Shown here in pieces: positions 31,076-40,163 of a stretch of 64,000 nt of DNA. Source of the stretch: Aeromicrobium yanjiei (GTDB lineage Bacteria > Actinomycetota > Actinomycetes > Propionibacteriales > Nocardioidaceae); contig NZ_CP045737.1 in assembly GCF_009649075.1 (NCBI RefSeq), forward strand, positions 1 through 64,000, read 5' to 3'. Below the pieces are notes generated by a model. That model was not told the DNA's origin. It did no database searches and was given only the letters and a program-made list of their open reading frames with translations. Each line of letters starts with the position of its first letter. Position 1 is the stretch's first letter. Made by a program: the position numbers and the translations under genes.

Positions 31076-32893
31076 TCACTGACCGTCGGGCAGCGCGCCG
31101 CCGTCGGAGTCCGCGCCGTCCGTCGGCCCACCGTCGGTCGCGCCTCCGTCGGTGTCGCCACCGTCCTCGCCGGTGTCGCCCGGGTTGGTCGACACCGTCA
31201 GACGGACCGTCGACCCCGGCGAGACCCGCGTGCCGGGAGCCACCGACTGGGCGGTCACCTGGTTCTCCGGTGACGTCGAGTTCGGGTCCTCGGTGATGTC
31301 GGCCTTGAGCCCGATGTCCTCCAGGGCGCTCCTGGCGTCCTCGACGTCCTGCCCGACGACGTTGGGCACCTCGACCTGGCCCTTGGACACGATGAGCGTG
31401 ACCGTGGAGCCGACCTCGACGGAGGTGTTGGCCGGGGGGTTGGTGTTGAGGACCGTGTCCTTGGACTCGGTGCTGTCCTGGGTGTCCTTCTTGACCGACA
31501 GGCCCATGTCCTCGAGCAGCTTCTTGGCGTCGGAGTAGGAGTACCTCACGAGGTTCGGGACCACGACCTGGTCGGGACCCGAACTGACGATGAGGTCGAC
31601 CGTCGAGCCCTCGTCGACCTTGGTGCCCACGGGCGGATCGGTGTCGATGACGTCGCCCTCGTCGACGTCCGAGCTGGCCCGCTCGGAGGTCCCGCCGACC
31701 ACGAAGCCGGCGTTCTCCAGCCTCGTCGTGGCGTCGGGGACGCTCTCGCCACGGACGTCGGTGACCGCCTTCTGGGCCACGGGCTTCTCGTCGCTGTCGA
31801 ACGCCCCGGTCATCCACAGGACGCCCAGGATCGCTGCGGCGACCACGGCGAGGATGGCCGCGACGGCCCACCACGTGCCCTTGCGGTCCTCGTCCTCGTC
31901 CTCGTCCGGGTCGGCGACACCGTTGCCGGTCGGCGGCGGCAGGACCGGCGCGGCGGGAGCCACGGCGGTCGCGCCCGGCACGACGGCGGTGGCCGCGGTG
32001 GGTGCGTCGACGGGCAGGCCCGCCAGGACGCGCTCGATGTCCTTGCGCATGTCGGCGGCGCTCTGATAGCGGTCCTCGACGCGCTTGGCGAGCGCCTTGG
32101 CGACGATGCGGTCGATGTCGGGGCTCACGTCGGGGTTGAGCTGCGACGGCGGCCGGGCCTCCTCGCGGACGTGCTGGTAGGCCACCGACACCGGGCTGTC
32201 GCCCACGAACGGCGGACGTCCGGTCAGCAGCTCGTACAGCAGGCAGCCCGTCGAGTAGATGTCGCTGCGGGCGTCGACGGTCTCGCCGCGCGCCTGCTCG
32301 GGGGAGAGATACTGCGCCGTGCCGATGACGGCGGCCGTCTGCGTCATGGCCGAGGAGGTGTCGGCGATCGCGCGAGCGATGCCGAAGTCCATGACCTTGA
32401 CCTGCCCGGACGGGGTGAGCATGACGTTGGCGGGCTTGATGTCGCGGTGGATGATGCCGGAGCGGTGGCTGTAGTCCAGCGCGCTCAGGACGTCGGCGGT
32501 GATGGACAGCGCGCGCTCGGGCAGGATCTTGCGACCGTTCTCGGCGCCGCGCAGGATGTCGCGCAGCGTCTGGCCCTCGACGTACTCCATGACGATGTAG
32601 GGCACGTGGCTGCCGTGCTTGTCGATCGACTCGCCGGTGTCGTAGACCGCGACGATCGAGGGGTGGTTGAGCGCGGCGGAGGACTGGGCCTCGCGGCGGA
32701 AACGGGCCTGGAACGTGTCGTCGGCCGACAGGTCGCTACGCAGCTGCTTGACCGCGACGGTGCGCCCGAGGCGCAGATCGCGCCCCACCCGCACGTCGGC
32801 CATGCCGCCGCGACCGAGCAGTCCGCCCAGCTCGTAGCGGCCGCCGAGGCGTATCGGCTCGTCGGTGGCGCCAGTGTCGCCGGATTCGGTCAT
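31076..32893 (-). CDS. pknB: Transmembrane Ser/Thr protein kinase PknB with three PASTA domains
   Basis: The 605-residue kinase has a cytoplasmic catalytic domain (about 17-280; catalytic loop HRDIKPANVML, DFG at DFGIARA, activation segment with SSAMTQTAAVIGTAQYLSPEQARG). One transmembrane helix near 345-365 is followed by three extracellular PASTA repeats and an Asp/Gly-rich tail. PASTA domains sense peptidoglycan fragments. It is the last gene of the fhaA operon, 55 bases after pbpA. Mycobacterial PknB has four PASTA units; only three are clear here. Confidence 0.95.
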   Translation of the reverse strand: MTESGDTGATDEPIRLGGRYELGGLLGRGGMADVRVGRDLRLGRTVAVKQLRSDLSADDTFQARFRREAQSSAALNHPSIVAVYDTGESIDKHGSHVPYIVMEYVEGQTLRDILRGAENGRKILPERALSITADVLSALDYSHRSGIIHRDIKPANVMLTPSGQVKVMDFGIARAIADTSSAMTQTAAVIGTAQYLSPEQARGETVDARSDIYSTGCLLYELLTGRPPFVGDSPVSVAYQHVREEARPPSQLNPDVSPDIDRIVAKALAKRVEDRYQSAADMRKDIERVLAGLPVDAPTAATAVVPGATAVAPAAPVLPPPTGNGVADPDEDEDEDRKGTWWAVAAILAVVAAAILGVLWMTGAFDSDEKPVAQKAVTDVRGESVPDATTRLENAGFVVGGTSERASSDVDEGDVIDTDPPVGTKVDEGSTVDLIVSSGPDQVVVPNLVRYSYSDAKKLLEDMGLSVKKDTQDSTESKDTVLNTNPPANTSVEVGSTVTLIVSKGQVEVPNVVGQDVEDARSALEDIGLKADITEDPNSTSPENQVTAQSVAPGTRVSPGSTVRLTVSTNPGDTGEDGGDTDGGATDGGPTDGADSDGGALPDGQ

Positions 32894-32948
32894 GGTTCTC
32901 AGTCTCCCAGAGTGTGTGTCACGGAGGATGTCGGTGCAGTCAGGCGTG

Positions 32949-34424
32949 TCATTTGCCGAGCACTGCCTCCATCACGGACTTGGCGATCGGGCCGGCGAGG
33001 CGTCCACCGGCGATCTCGTTGCGCGCAGTGTTGCTGGACTCGACGAGCACGGCCACCGCGACCGAGTCGTCGCCGTCCTTGGCGTACGACACGAACCAGG
33101 CGTAGGGCGGGCGGTCCGCGGTGGACTGCGCCGTGCCGGTCTTGGCACCCACGTCGACGCCGGGGATCTGCGCGGAGGTGGCGGTGCCCACCTGGACGGT
33201 GCTCACCATCATCTCCTGCAGCTTGCGGGCGGTGCTGGCGCTGACCGCCTCGCTGAGGGTCTTGGGCTGGGTCTTGTCCAGGACGCGCAGGTTGGGGGCG
33301 CGGACGGTGTCCACGACGTACGGCTTCATGACCTTGCCGTCATTGGCGATGCCGCCGGCGACCATGGCCATCTGCAGGGGCGTCGCCGCGACCTCGAACT
33401 GGCCGATGCCGGACTGGGCGAGCTGCGGCTGCTCGAGCGGGGTGTCGCCGGAGGTGAAGCGGCTGGGGTTCATGGGCAGGTCCGCGAGCGGATCGGTGCC
33501 GAAGCCGAACTTGCCGGCCTGCTCGGCGAGGTCCGTCTGGCCGACCTTGAGGGCGAGGGCGCCGAAGGCCACGTTGCACGAGACGTTCATGGCCTGCTCC
33601 AACGTGATGCGGTCGCCGCCGCAGTTGCCGCCGTTCTCGTTGGGGAGCGTGTAGGTGATGCCGCCACCGAACGACAGCCGGGCGCCGGCCTTGATCTTGT
33701 CGTCGACGTCGTCGACGACGCCCTTCTCGAGCGCCGCTGCGGCCGTGACCAGCTTGAACGTCGAGCCGGGCGGCAGCGTCTGCTGGGTCGTGCGGTTGAG
33801 CATGGGCTGGTTCTTGTCGGTGGTGAGCTCCTCCCACGACTTCTGGACCTTGGCGAAGTCGTGGCTCGCGAGGCGGTTGGGGTTGTACGACGGCTGGGTC
33901 ACCATCGCCAGCACCGCGCCGGTCTTGGGGTTGATCGCCGCCACCGCGCCCTTGGTGCCCTTGCCGAGCGCCTCGAGGCCTTCGGCGGCCGTCTTCTGCG
34001 CGAGCGGGTCGATCGTGACCTCGACGCTGCCGCCCTTGGGCTGCTTGTTGGACAGCAGGTCGATGACCCGGTTGACGAAGAGTCGGTCGTCGCTGCCCGA
34101 GAGGACCCGGTTCTCGGAGTTCTCGAGCGCGCTGCGGCCGAAGATGTACGAGAAGTAGCCGGTCAGCGGGGCGTACAGCCCGCCCTCGGGGTACTTGCGC
34201 TGGAACTTGTACTCGTCCTTGGACTTCACGCTCTCGGCGATCGGCTTGCCGTCGATGAGGATCGAGCCGCGGTCGCGGGAGAACTCCTCGTTGATGACCC
34301 GCTTGTTGCCGTTCTTGGCGTTGAGACTGTCCGCCTCGACGAACTGGACGTAGTTGATGTTGACCAGCAGGGCCATGAACATGACGAGGCATGCGATGGC
34401 CAGGTTGCGGATGGGCTTGTTCAC
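32949..34424 (-). CDS. pbpA: Penicillin-binding protein PbpA (class B transpeptidase)
   Basis: This 491-residue D,D-transpeptidase crosslinks peptidoglycan. An N-terminal membrane anchor (about 7-25) precedes a dimerisation region and the transpeptidase domain with PPGSTFKL (catalytic serine near 222), SCN (about 277) and AKTGTAQ (about 422). The GTG start overlaps the rodA stop by four bases, matching the usual pairing of a SEDS polymerase with a class B penicillin-binding protein. Confidence 0.95.
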   Translation of the reverse strand: MNKPIRNLAIACLVMFMALLVNINYVQFVEADSLNAKNGNKRVINEEFSRDRGSILIDGKPIAESVKSKDEYKFQRKYPEGGLYAPLTGYFSYIFGRSALENSENRVLSGSDDRLFVNRVIDLLSNKQPKGGSVEVTIDPLAQKTAAEGLEALGKGTKGAVAAINPKTGAVLAMVTQPSYNPNRLASHDFAKVQKSWEELTTDKNQPMLNRTTQQTLPPGSTFKLVTAAAALEKGVVDDVDDKIKAGARLSFGGGITYTLPNENGGNCGGDRITLEQAMNVSCNVAFGALALKVGQTDLAEQAGKFGFGTDPLADLPMNPSRFTSGDTPLEQPQLAQSGIGQFEVAATPLQMAMVAGGIANDGKVMKPYVVDTVRAPNLRVLDKTQPKTLSEAVSASTARKLQEMMVSTVQVGTATSAQIPGVDVGAKTGTAQSTADRPPYAWFVSYAKDGDDSVAVAVLVESSNTARNEIAGGRLAGPIAKSVMEAVLGK

Positions 34425-35794
34425 GACAGCTTCACCACCTGGGTCGCCTCGTCACTCTCGAACGTGGAGATCTCGGGGGCCGGGCGCCTCGTCTGGTCGC
34501 TGATCCGCAGCAGCAGGCCGATGATCGCCCAGTTCATCACGATGGACGATCCGCCCTGCGCGAGGAACGGGGTGGTCAGGCCGGTGAGCGGGATCAACCG
34601 GGTGACGCCACCGACGACCACGAAGACCTGGATCGCGATCGACAGCGCCAGGCCTGCGGCGAGCAGCTTGCCGAACGCGTCGCGGCAGGTCAGCGCGATG
34701 CGGAGTCCGCGCTCGACGATCAGGCCGTAGATCATGAGCACGGCCATGAGGCCGGTGAGGCCGAGCTCCTCGCCCAGTGAGGCGGCGATGAAGTCGGAGA
34801 AGCCGAACGGGGTGAGGTTGGGACTGCCCTGGCCGAGCCCCTGTCCGAGCAGGCCCCCGTGCGCGAGCCCGAACAGGCCGTTGATGACCTGGTAGTTCTT
34901 GTCCGGATCGGAGAACGGGTCGAGCCAGGCGTTGACCCGCACCTGCACGTGGCCGAAGGCGAGATAGCCCATGTAGGCACCCGCCGCGAACAGCAGCGCC
35001 CCCACGACCAGCCAGCCGGGGCGTTCGGTCGCGATGTAGAGCAGCACCACGAACAGCCCGAAGAACAGCAGCGACGAGCCGAGGTCGCGCTGGAAGATGA
35101 GGATGCCCATGCTGAGCAGCCAGCCGGCCAGGATCGGCCCGAGGTCGCGGCCGCGGGGAAGGTCGATGCCCGCGAAGCGGCGCCCGGCCAGCGCGAGGGC
35201 GTCGCGCTTGACCACGAGATAGCCGGCGAAGAAGATCGCGAGGCAGATCTTGGCCGCCTCTCCGGGCTGGAAGCTGAACGGACCGATCCCGATCCAGATC
35301 CGCGCACCGCGGATGTTGCGCCCGATGCCGGGCAGCAGTGGCAGGATCAGCAGGACGATCGCGGCAAAGCCGAACGTGTAGGTCAGCGCCTGCAGTCGGC
35401 GGTGGTCGCGGACCACGATCAGCACGAGGGCAAAGGCCACGATGCCGAAGCCGGTCCACATGAGCTGACCGTTGGCGAGGGCCTTCCAGTCGGGGTTGAC
35501 CTGCTGATATCCGAGGTCGATCCGGTAGATCATCGCCAGGCCGAGGCCGTTGAGGGCGATCACCAGCGGCAGCAGCACGGGATCGGCGTAGGGGGCGACC
35601 CGGCGCACCACGAGATGGGTCGCGATCGCCACCACGATGAGCGCGCCGCCCAGCTTGTAGGTGTCGGACGGGATCGTGCCCTCGACGCCGAGGCCCACCG
35701 AGGCGTACGCCGCGATGCCGATGAAGACCGCCAGGACGGTCAGGAAGAACTCGGCGCCCCGTCTCTTGCGGGGGACCCAGACGGGAGTCGTCAT
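34421..35794 (-). CDS. rodA: SEDS-family peptidoglycan glycosyltransferase RodA/FtsW
   Basis: The 457-residue polytopic protein has about 12 membrane helices and SEDS motifs including GIGPFSFQPGEAAKICLAIF and SDFIAASLGEELGLTG. It polymerises lipid II and works with PbpA, encoded directly downstream with a four-base overlap. The ATG at 35794 overlaps the phosphatase stop (ATGA); a start three codons upstream is less likely. The operon position indicates the RodA paralogue rather than the division-cluster FtsW. Confidence 0.93.
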   Translation of the reverse strand: MTTPVWVPRKRRGAEFFLTVLAVFIGIAAYASVGLGVEGTIPSDTYKLGGALIVVAIATHLVVRRVAPYADPVLLPLVIALNGLGLAMIYRIDLGYQQVNPDWKALANGQLMWTGFGIVAFALVLIVVRDHRRLQALTYTFGFAAIVLLILPLLPGIGRNIRGARIWIGIGPFSFQPGEAAKICLAIFFAGYLVVKRDALALAGRRFAGIDLPRGRDLGPILAGWLLSMGILIFQRDLGSSLLFFGLFVVLLYIATERPGWLVVGALLFAAGAYMGYLAFGHVQVRVNAWLDPFSDPDKNYQVINGLFGLAHGGLLGQGLGQGSPNLTPFGFSDFIAASLGEELGLTGLMAVLMIYGLIVERGLRIALTCRDAFGKLLAAGLALSIAIQVFVVVGGVTRLIPLTGLTTPFLAQGGSSIVMNWAIIGLLLRISDQTRRPAPEISTFESDEATQVVKLS

Positions 35795-37080
35795 CGCGTC
35801 CACACCACGTTGGCCGCGGTCGGCGTCCTGCTCGACGTGGAGGGCTTGGGGGTGCGTGTGGTCTTGCGGGTCGGCGTGGGCGTCGGGGTCGGTGCGATCA
35901 CGTCCAGCTCGGCGACGGTCTGCTTGGCGTCGTCCTTGCTCGAGGCCTCCACGCCGTCCTCGATCTCGCGTCGCTGGAAGTCGCTCAGGGACGACAGCTC
36001 GATGTCGGTCAGCTCATCGACGTGGGACAAGGTGACGCCCGGGATGTCGATCTGGACGCCGCGGTAGATCGCGACCCGACCGTCCTTGGCCGCGACGTAG
36101 TACTGGTCCTGCGACCACTGGTAGGCGTAGGTGCCCGCGGCCGCGAGGACCGCCGCGACAGCCAGGAGGCCCGCCGTCCAGCGCAGCCAGCGGCGGCGCG
36201 CGGGGGGCTGCGGGGCGTACCGGAGCTCTTCGGGGTCGAACGCCGTGGCCGTGTCGGTGCTGCTCGAGCCCGATCCCGTGCGCGGGCGGGACTGGCTGGC
36301 TGCGGCGCCGACGAGCTGGGGCTGCCCGTCCGACGAGGACAGGTGCTCGTCGGGATCGGTGCCCGCCTCGACGAACTCGGCGATCACCACGGTCACGTTG
36401 TCGACGCCACCGGCCTCCAGCGCGAGTCGTACGAGCTCGGTCGCGGCCATGTCGATCGTCTCGGCGCTGAGGGCGCGCCGGATGACGTCGTCCTCGACCA
36501 TGTCGGTCAGGCCGTCGCTGCACAGCAGATAGCGATCGCCGGCCATCGGCTGGATCCAGCTGAGGTCGGCCTCGCCCTCGTCGCGGCCGAGGAGCGCGCG
36601 CAGCAGCAAGGAGCGGTGAGGGTGCACGCGCGCCTCGGCGCGGGAGATCTTGCCCTCCTCGACCAGGCTCTGCACGAACGTGTGGTCGGTGCTGATCTGG
36701 GTGAGGGTGCCGCCGCGCAGGCGGTACGCGCGCGAGTCGCCGAGGTGGGCGACGGCCAGCTTCTCGCCGTCCCAGAGCATGACCTCGAGAGTCGTGCCCA
36801 TGCCTTCCACCGCGGGATCCTCGCGGATCAGCTCACCGAGGCGGATGTTGGCGAGCTCGACCGCGCGGGCGACCGCGTCGAGGGCGCTGCCGTCGATGTC
36901 ACGGTCGAGCTGACGGATGATGTGCATCGCCTCGGACGAGGCGAGGTCACCCGCGGCGGCCCCGCCCATGCCGTCGGCGATGGCCAGCAGGCGATCGCTC
37001 GCGTAGCCGGAGTCCTGGTTGGTCGAGCGGCGCAGACCGGTGTCGGTGAGCGCGACGTATCGATAGGTCAGGGCTGTCAT
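35791..37080 (-). CDS. pstP: PP2C-type Ser/Thr phosphatase PstP
   Basis: The 429-residue phosphatase dephosphorylates the Ser/Thr kinase and its targets. The PP2C domain (about 5-240) has metal-binding ADGMGGAAAGD, GTTLEV, HLGDSRAYRL, CSDGLTDMV and GGVDNVTVV. A membrane helix lies near 293-312, followed by an extracellular domain and a Thr/Pro-rich tail. It sits between fhaB and rodA, so kinase and phosphatase are co-transcribed. Confidence 0.95.
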   Translation of the reverse strand: MTALTYRYVALTDTGLRRSTNQDSGYASDRLLAIADGMGGAAAGDLASSEAMHIIRQLDRDIDGSALDAVARAVELANIRLGELIREDPAVEGMGTTLEVMLWDGEKLAVAHLGDSRAYRLRGGTLTQISTDHTFVQSLVEEGKISRAEARVHPHRSLLLRALLGRDEGEADLSWIQPMAGDRYLLCSDGLTDMVEDDVIRRALSAETIDMAATELVRLALEAGGVDNVTVVIAEFVEAGTDPDEHLSSSDGQPQLVGAAASQSRPRTGSGSSSTDTATAFDPEELRYAPQPPARRRWLRWTAGLLAVAAVLAAAGTYAYQWSQDQYYVAAKDGRVAIYRGVQIDIPGVTLSHVDELTDIELSSLSDFQRREIEDGVEASSKDDAKQTVAELDVIAPTPTPTPTRKTTRTPKPSTSSRTPTAANVVWTR

Positions 37081-37083
37081 GGC

Positions 37084-37551
37084 CTACTTCTGCAGCTCGA
37101 CGATGGTCTTGCCCAGCCGGACCTGGATGCCCAGGCCGATCGGGATGGGTGTCGTGATGCGCTGGCTGCCGAGGTACGTGCCGTTGGTCGACCCGAGGTC
37201 CTCGACGAACCACTGCTCGCCGTTGGTCGCGAAGCGCGCGTGCCGCGTCGAGACGTAGTCGTCGTCGAGGCGGATCGCCGCGTCGGTGCCGCGTCCCAGC
37301 AGGATCGGCTTGTCGCCCAGCGGGACGCTCTGCCCGGTGTTGGGCCCGGAGACGACCTGCAGCTTGGTCGGCACGCCGCGGGGGGTCTTGCGAGGCTTGG
37401 TCGCCGGGGCCTTCTGCTTGGCGGGGCGCGGCGTCGAGGGGGCCTTGGTGCCGAAGATGTCCGAGCGGATGACCGAGACGGCGGACAGGACGAAGAGCCA
37501 CAGCACGGCCAGGAAGCCGAGCTTGATCAACGTCAGGGTGAGCTCGGACAT
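37084..37551 (-). CDS. fhaB: FHA-domain protein FhaB (FipA-like)
   Basis: The 155-residue protein has an N-terminal transmembrane helix (about 7-27), a basic Pro/Lys-rich linker and a C-terminal FHA domain. The phosphothreonine-binding signature LGRGTDAAIRLDDDYVSTRHA is near 88, followed by DLGSTNGTYLG. FHA domains read kinase-generated phosphothreonine. The start overlaps the fhaA stop by one base (TGATG). In mycobacteria the counterpart links PknB signalling to division. Confidence 0.93.
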   Translation of the reverse strand: MSELTLTLIKLGFLAVLWLFVLSAVSVIRSDIFGTKAPSTPRPAKQKAPATKPRKTPRGVPTKLQVVSGPNTGQSVPLGDKPILLGRGTDAAIRLDDDYVSTRHARFATNGEQWFVEDLGSTNGTYLGSQRITTPIPIGLGIQVRLGKTIVELQK

Positions 37552-38270
37552 CAGGCGGCCTCGTTCATCCGGATGACGAGGACGGTGTTGCCGAGCCGGA
37601 TCTCCGAGCCGTCCCCGACGACCCCCGTGGAGACCTTGTGGCCGTTGAGGATGACGCCGTTGGTCGAGTTGAGGTCGACGATGGTCACGGTGGTCTCGCT
37701 CCCGCTCTGGTGGATCTTGATCTCCGCGTGGCGGCGCGAGATGCCGGGGTCGTCGATCTTGAGGTCGGCCTCGTTGCCGCGCCCGATCACCACGCCAGGT
37801 GGCTGGAGCGGGTGCTTCATGCCGTTGACCTCGATCACGACGTTGGACGAGCGCACCGCGGTCTCGGTCATCCGCTGTCCGACCACGGGGGTGACGGATG
37901 CGGTGGTGCGGCTGCGGACGCGGAACCGTCCGGTGCTGAGCTCGCCGGTCTTCTTGAACGAGATCGCCAGCGGGCCGGTGAGGGTGTAGCGCTGCTCGAC
38001 GACGTGCTCCTTGACGAGCGTGGACAGCTCGTCGGCCAGCGTGCTGCTGAACGGGTTGAGCCGTTCGTAGTCGGACGGCGACAGCTCGACCGTGAAGTCG
38101 TTCGGCACGAGCATGCGTTCACGGGAGAGGATGTGCGCCGAGTTGTCGACCTCGCGCTGCAGCGCGGCGGCGATCTCGACGGGCTGCACGGCGCTGCGGA
38201 AGGCGCGCGCGAACGCACCGGTGACCGCTCCTTCGAGCCGTTGCTCGAAACGTTGCAGCACCCCCGCCAT
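37551..38270 (-). CDS. fhaA: FhaA: DUF3662 and FHA domain protein
   Basis: The 239-residue protein has an N-terminal DUF3662 domain (about 1-125, starting MAGVLQRFEQRLEGAVTGAFARAF) and a C-terminal FHA domain with VIGRGNEADLKIDDPGISRRHAE and DLNSTNGVILNG. The mycobacterial version (over 500 residues) has a long disordered linker that is nearly absent here. It is the first gene of the cell-wall operon; a GAGGTGAGAG ribosome site precedes the ATG. FhaA binds phosphorylated PknB and the MviN pseudokinase in mycobacteria. Confidence 0.94.
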   Translation of the reverse strand: MAGVLQRFEQRLEGAVTGAFARAFRSAVQPVEIAAALQREVDNSAHILSRERMLVPNDFTVELSPSDYERLNPFSSTLADELSTLVKEHVVEQRYTLTGPLAISFKKTGELSTGRFRVRSRTTASVTPVVGQRMTETAVRSSNVVIEVNGMKHPLQPPGVVIGRGNEADLKIDDPGISRRHAEIKIHQSGSETTVTIVDLNSTNGVILNGHKVSTGVVGDGSEIRLGNTVLVIRMNEAA

Positions 38271-38339
38271 CAGCTCTCACCTCTTCGTCGGTCCATGTTT
38301 CCATGTGATCGTATCGGGACGGGGTGAACAGGCGAGTCA

Positions 38340-38398
38340 GCGCGGAGGGGGCAGCCGTGGAAACCTCCGCGCACGGGCCTGTTAGACTGACTCACCGG
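38340..38398. promoter_or_regulatory. Hairpin and -10 upstream of tRNA-Leu
   Basis: A 9-bp dyad (38340-38348 with 38364-38372, GCGCGGAGG arms) lies between the divergent fhaA operon and tRNA-Leu. TAGACT at 38393-38398 is a good -10 for the tRNA. Confidence 0.5.
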
Positions 38399-38434
38399 TC
38401 CCCGGGTCAGCCCGAGGACCGCAGCACGAACACT

Positions 38435-38517
38435 GCGCGGGTGGCGGAATGGTAGACGCGCTGGCTTCAGGTGCCAGTGTCCGCAAGGGCGTGGGGGTTC
38501 AAATCCCCCCTCGCGCA
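38435..38517 (+). tRNA. tRNA-Leu (CAG anticodon)
   Basis: Acceptor GCGCGGG (38435-38441) pairs with CTCGCGC (38510-38516) with one G-T pair. The anticodon stem CTGGC/GCCAG holds loop TTCAGGT with CAG at 38468-38470. A short variable arm (GTGTCCGCAAGGGCGT) shows a class II tRNA, and the T loop is GTTCAAATC. CCA is not encoded. Confidence 0.96.
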
Positions 38518-38520
38518 CAG

Positions 38521-38575
38521 ACAGAATGATGAAGGGCCCCGACCGGGTTTTGGTCGGGGCCCTTTGTCGTTCTGT
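38521..38575 (+). terminator. First terminator after tRNA-Leu
   Basis: A 13-bp stem (38532-38544 with 38552-38564) around GGGTTTTG is extended by ACAGAA/TTCTGT at the base (38521-38526, 38570-38575) and followed by TTTGTC. It begins four bases after the tRNA. Confidence 0.9.
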
Positions 38576-38625
38576 ATTCAAGCCAGCGGATTTGGGAGGA
38601 GCCGGAGCGCAGCGGAGGCGACGGC

Positions 38626-38682
38626 TCCCCCCTCGCGCACAGAATGATGAAGGGCCCTGACCGGGTTTTGGTCGGGGCCCTT
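38626..38682 (+). repeat. Second copy of tRNA-Leu 3' end plus terminator
   Basis: TCCCCCCTCGCGCAC, which ends with the last bases of tRNA-Leu, recurs 122 bp downstream, again followed by AGAATGATGAAGGGCCC and the same GGGTTTTG-loop hairpin. Only a four-base insertion and one stem base differ between copies. The unit is either a local duplication or the att scar of a lost element; it also works as a second terminator. Confidence 0.85.
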
Positions 38683-38733
38683 CGTTCTTTCTGACAGAGG
38701 TCCGAACGGGGTGTTCGTCGGGTGGGACCGCCT

Positions 38734-39675
38734 CTAGTTGAAGTCGAGCACGATGCGACCACGCACCCCGCCGCCGGCCAGCAGCTTGTGGGCCTCCGCT
38801 GCCTGCTCCGCCGGGAAGGTCGTGGCCACTCGCAACGTCAGCGTGCCGTCCTCGGCCTGCTGACGGAGTCGGTCGAGCTTGTCGGTGTGGCCGATGGCGG
38901 AGAAGACCCAGATGGGGTGCACTGAGATGCCGCGTTCGGCCGGACCGTCCCACCCGCGGATGGTCGCCAGCGCCCCGCCGTCCTTGATGGCGTCGAGCGT
39001 CTTGTCGATCTGTACGGCGCCGTCGGCCAGGCCGTCGACGCCCTCGGGCACGGCGGCGCGGATGTTGGCGGCCACGTCGTCGCCGCGGGGGACGACGATG
39101 TCGGCGCCGAGCTCGCGGACGAGATCCTCCTCGCCCTCCTTGGCGTCCGCAACGACCCGCAGACCGTCGGCCTTGGCCAGCTGCACGACGTATCCGCCGA
39201 ACGACCCGGCCGCACCGGTGACGGCGACGGTGCCGCCGGCGGGGACGGCCATCTCGTCGAGGGCCAGGCGCGCGGTGAGAGCGTTCATGAGCAGGGTCGA
39301 TGCCGCCGCGTCGTCGGCACCGGCGGGCGCGGGGACGACCTGCTCGGCAGGCAGCACGATCTGCTCCTGGTAGGCGCCACGCGTCTCGCTGGTGGGAGCG
39401 ACCACGGCGATCACGCGGTCGCCGACCGCGAACCGGTCGACTCCTGGCCCGAGGGCGTCGACGACGCCGGACAGGTCCATGCCCGGGATGTGTGGACCGG
39501 TCGGCACGTCGCCGCCGCGGTAGTAGGCGCCGCGGATCATCGCGGTGTCGGTGGGGTTGACGGTCGCGGCGTGGACGCGGATGCGGATCTGACCGTCCTG
39601 CGGATCCTGCACAGGAAGGTCGAGCACCTCGAGGTCGTCCTCGTCGCCGGGCTTGGTCACTCCGATAGCTCTCAT
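38734..39675 (-). CDS. MDR-family NADP-dependent oxidoreductase (quinone oxidoreductase-like)
   Basis: The 313-residue protein has a GroES-like N-terminal domain and a nucleotide-binding domain with AVTGAAGSFGGYVVQLAK near residue 145. No zinc-binding cysteines are visible, so it belongs to the zinc-free quinone oxidoreductase branch of medium-chain dehydrogenases. The start MRAIGVTKPGDEDDLEV at 39675 fits the family; an upstream 46-residue extension looks non-coding. It reduces quinones or activated enones with NADPH in related proteins; the substrate here is unknown. Confidence 0.88.
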   Translation of the reverse strand: MRAIGVTKPGDEDDLEVLDLPVQDPQDGQIRIRVHAATVNPTDTAMIRGAYYRGGDVPTGPHIPGMDLSGVVDALGPGVDRFAVGDRVIAVVAPTSETRGAYQEQIVLPAEQVVPAPAGADDAAASTLLMNALTARLALDEMAVPAGGTVAVTGAAGSFGGYVVQLAKADGLRVVADAKEGEEDLVRELGADIVVPRGDDVAANIRAAVPEGVDGLADGAVQIDKTLDAIKDGGALATIRGWDGPAERGISVHPIWVFSAIGHTDKLDRLRQQAEDGTLTLRVATTFPAEQAAEAHKLLAGGGVRGRIVLDFN

Positions 39676-39827
39676 GTCGTGGACAACTCGACCTGCACGA
39701 TGCCTATTCCGTCCGGCTGGCGGGGTGCAACTCTCGCGGAGCCTGTGACACACAGTGTCCTGACGAACGTTCGTGACGTCCCAGCCCCACATGGGTAGCG
39801 TGGGTGTTCTCATTGGCTGAGTGCTGG

Positions 39828-40145
39828 ATGAACGGACGCGTGATGACCCCGACCAGTCCCTCAGCGAACGACCGAGACACCAACCCGATCATCGTGGGCA
39901 GCGTCCTGTTCGGAGTCCTGCTGCTGGTCATAGGTGCGCTCATCATCTTGCAGGCCCACAGCGTGGACGACGGAGAGGTCGTGGATCGTGCAAAGGAACG
40001 CATCGGGCTGGCCCTGATGGCCGGATCCGCCCTGTGCTGGACGGTCTGGGTCGTGCTCGTGGGCATCCGCCACGAGGCCGATCGGGTCCTGGACGCCCTG
40101 GGCGCCGCCCGCCCCGCGCACGGCGAGGACCCCACTGACGCTTGA
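39828..40145 (+). CDS. Small membrane protein with two helices, unknown family
   Basis: The frame from the ATG at 39828 encodes 105 residues, with two transmembrane helices (about 20-42 and 60-82) separated by a charged HSVDDGEVVDRAKERIG loop. The tail is Ala/Pro/Asp-rich. An alternative ATG at 39843 gives 100 residues. No ribosome site is obvious for either. Its family was not recognised. It is convergent with the sugar transporter gene, 18 bases from its end. Confidence 0.6.
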   Translation: MNGRVMTPTSPSANDRDTNPIIVGSVLFGVLLLVIGALIILQAHSVDDGEVVDRAKERIGLALMAGSALCWTVWVVLVGIRHEADRVLDALGAARPAHGEDPTDA

Positions 40146-40163
40146 CGGTCGCGCCCGGACCGA

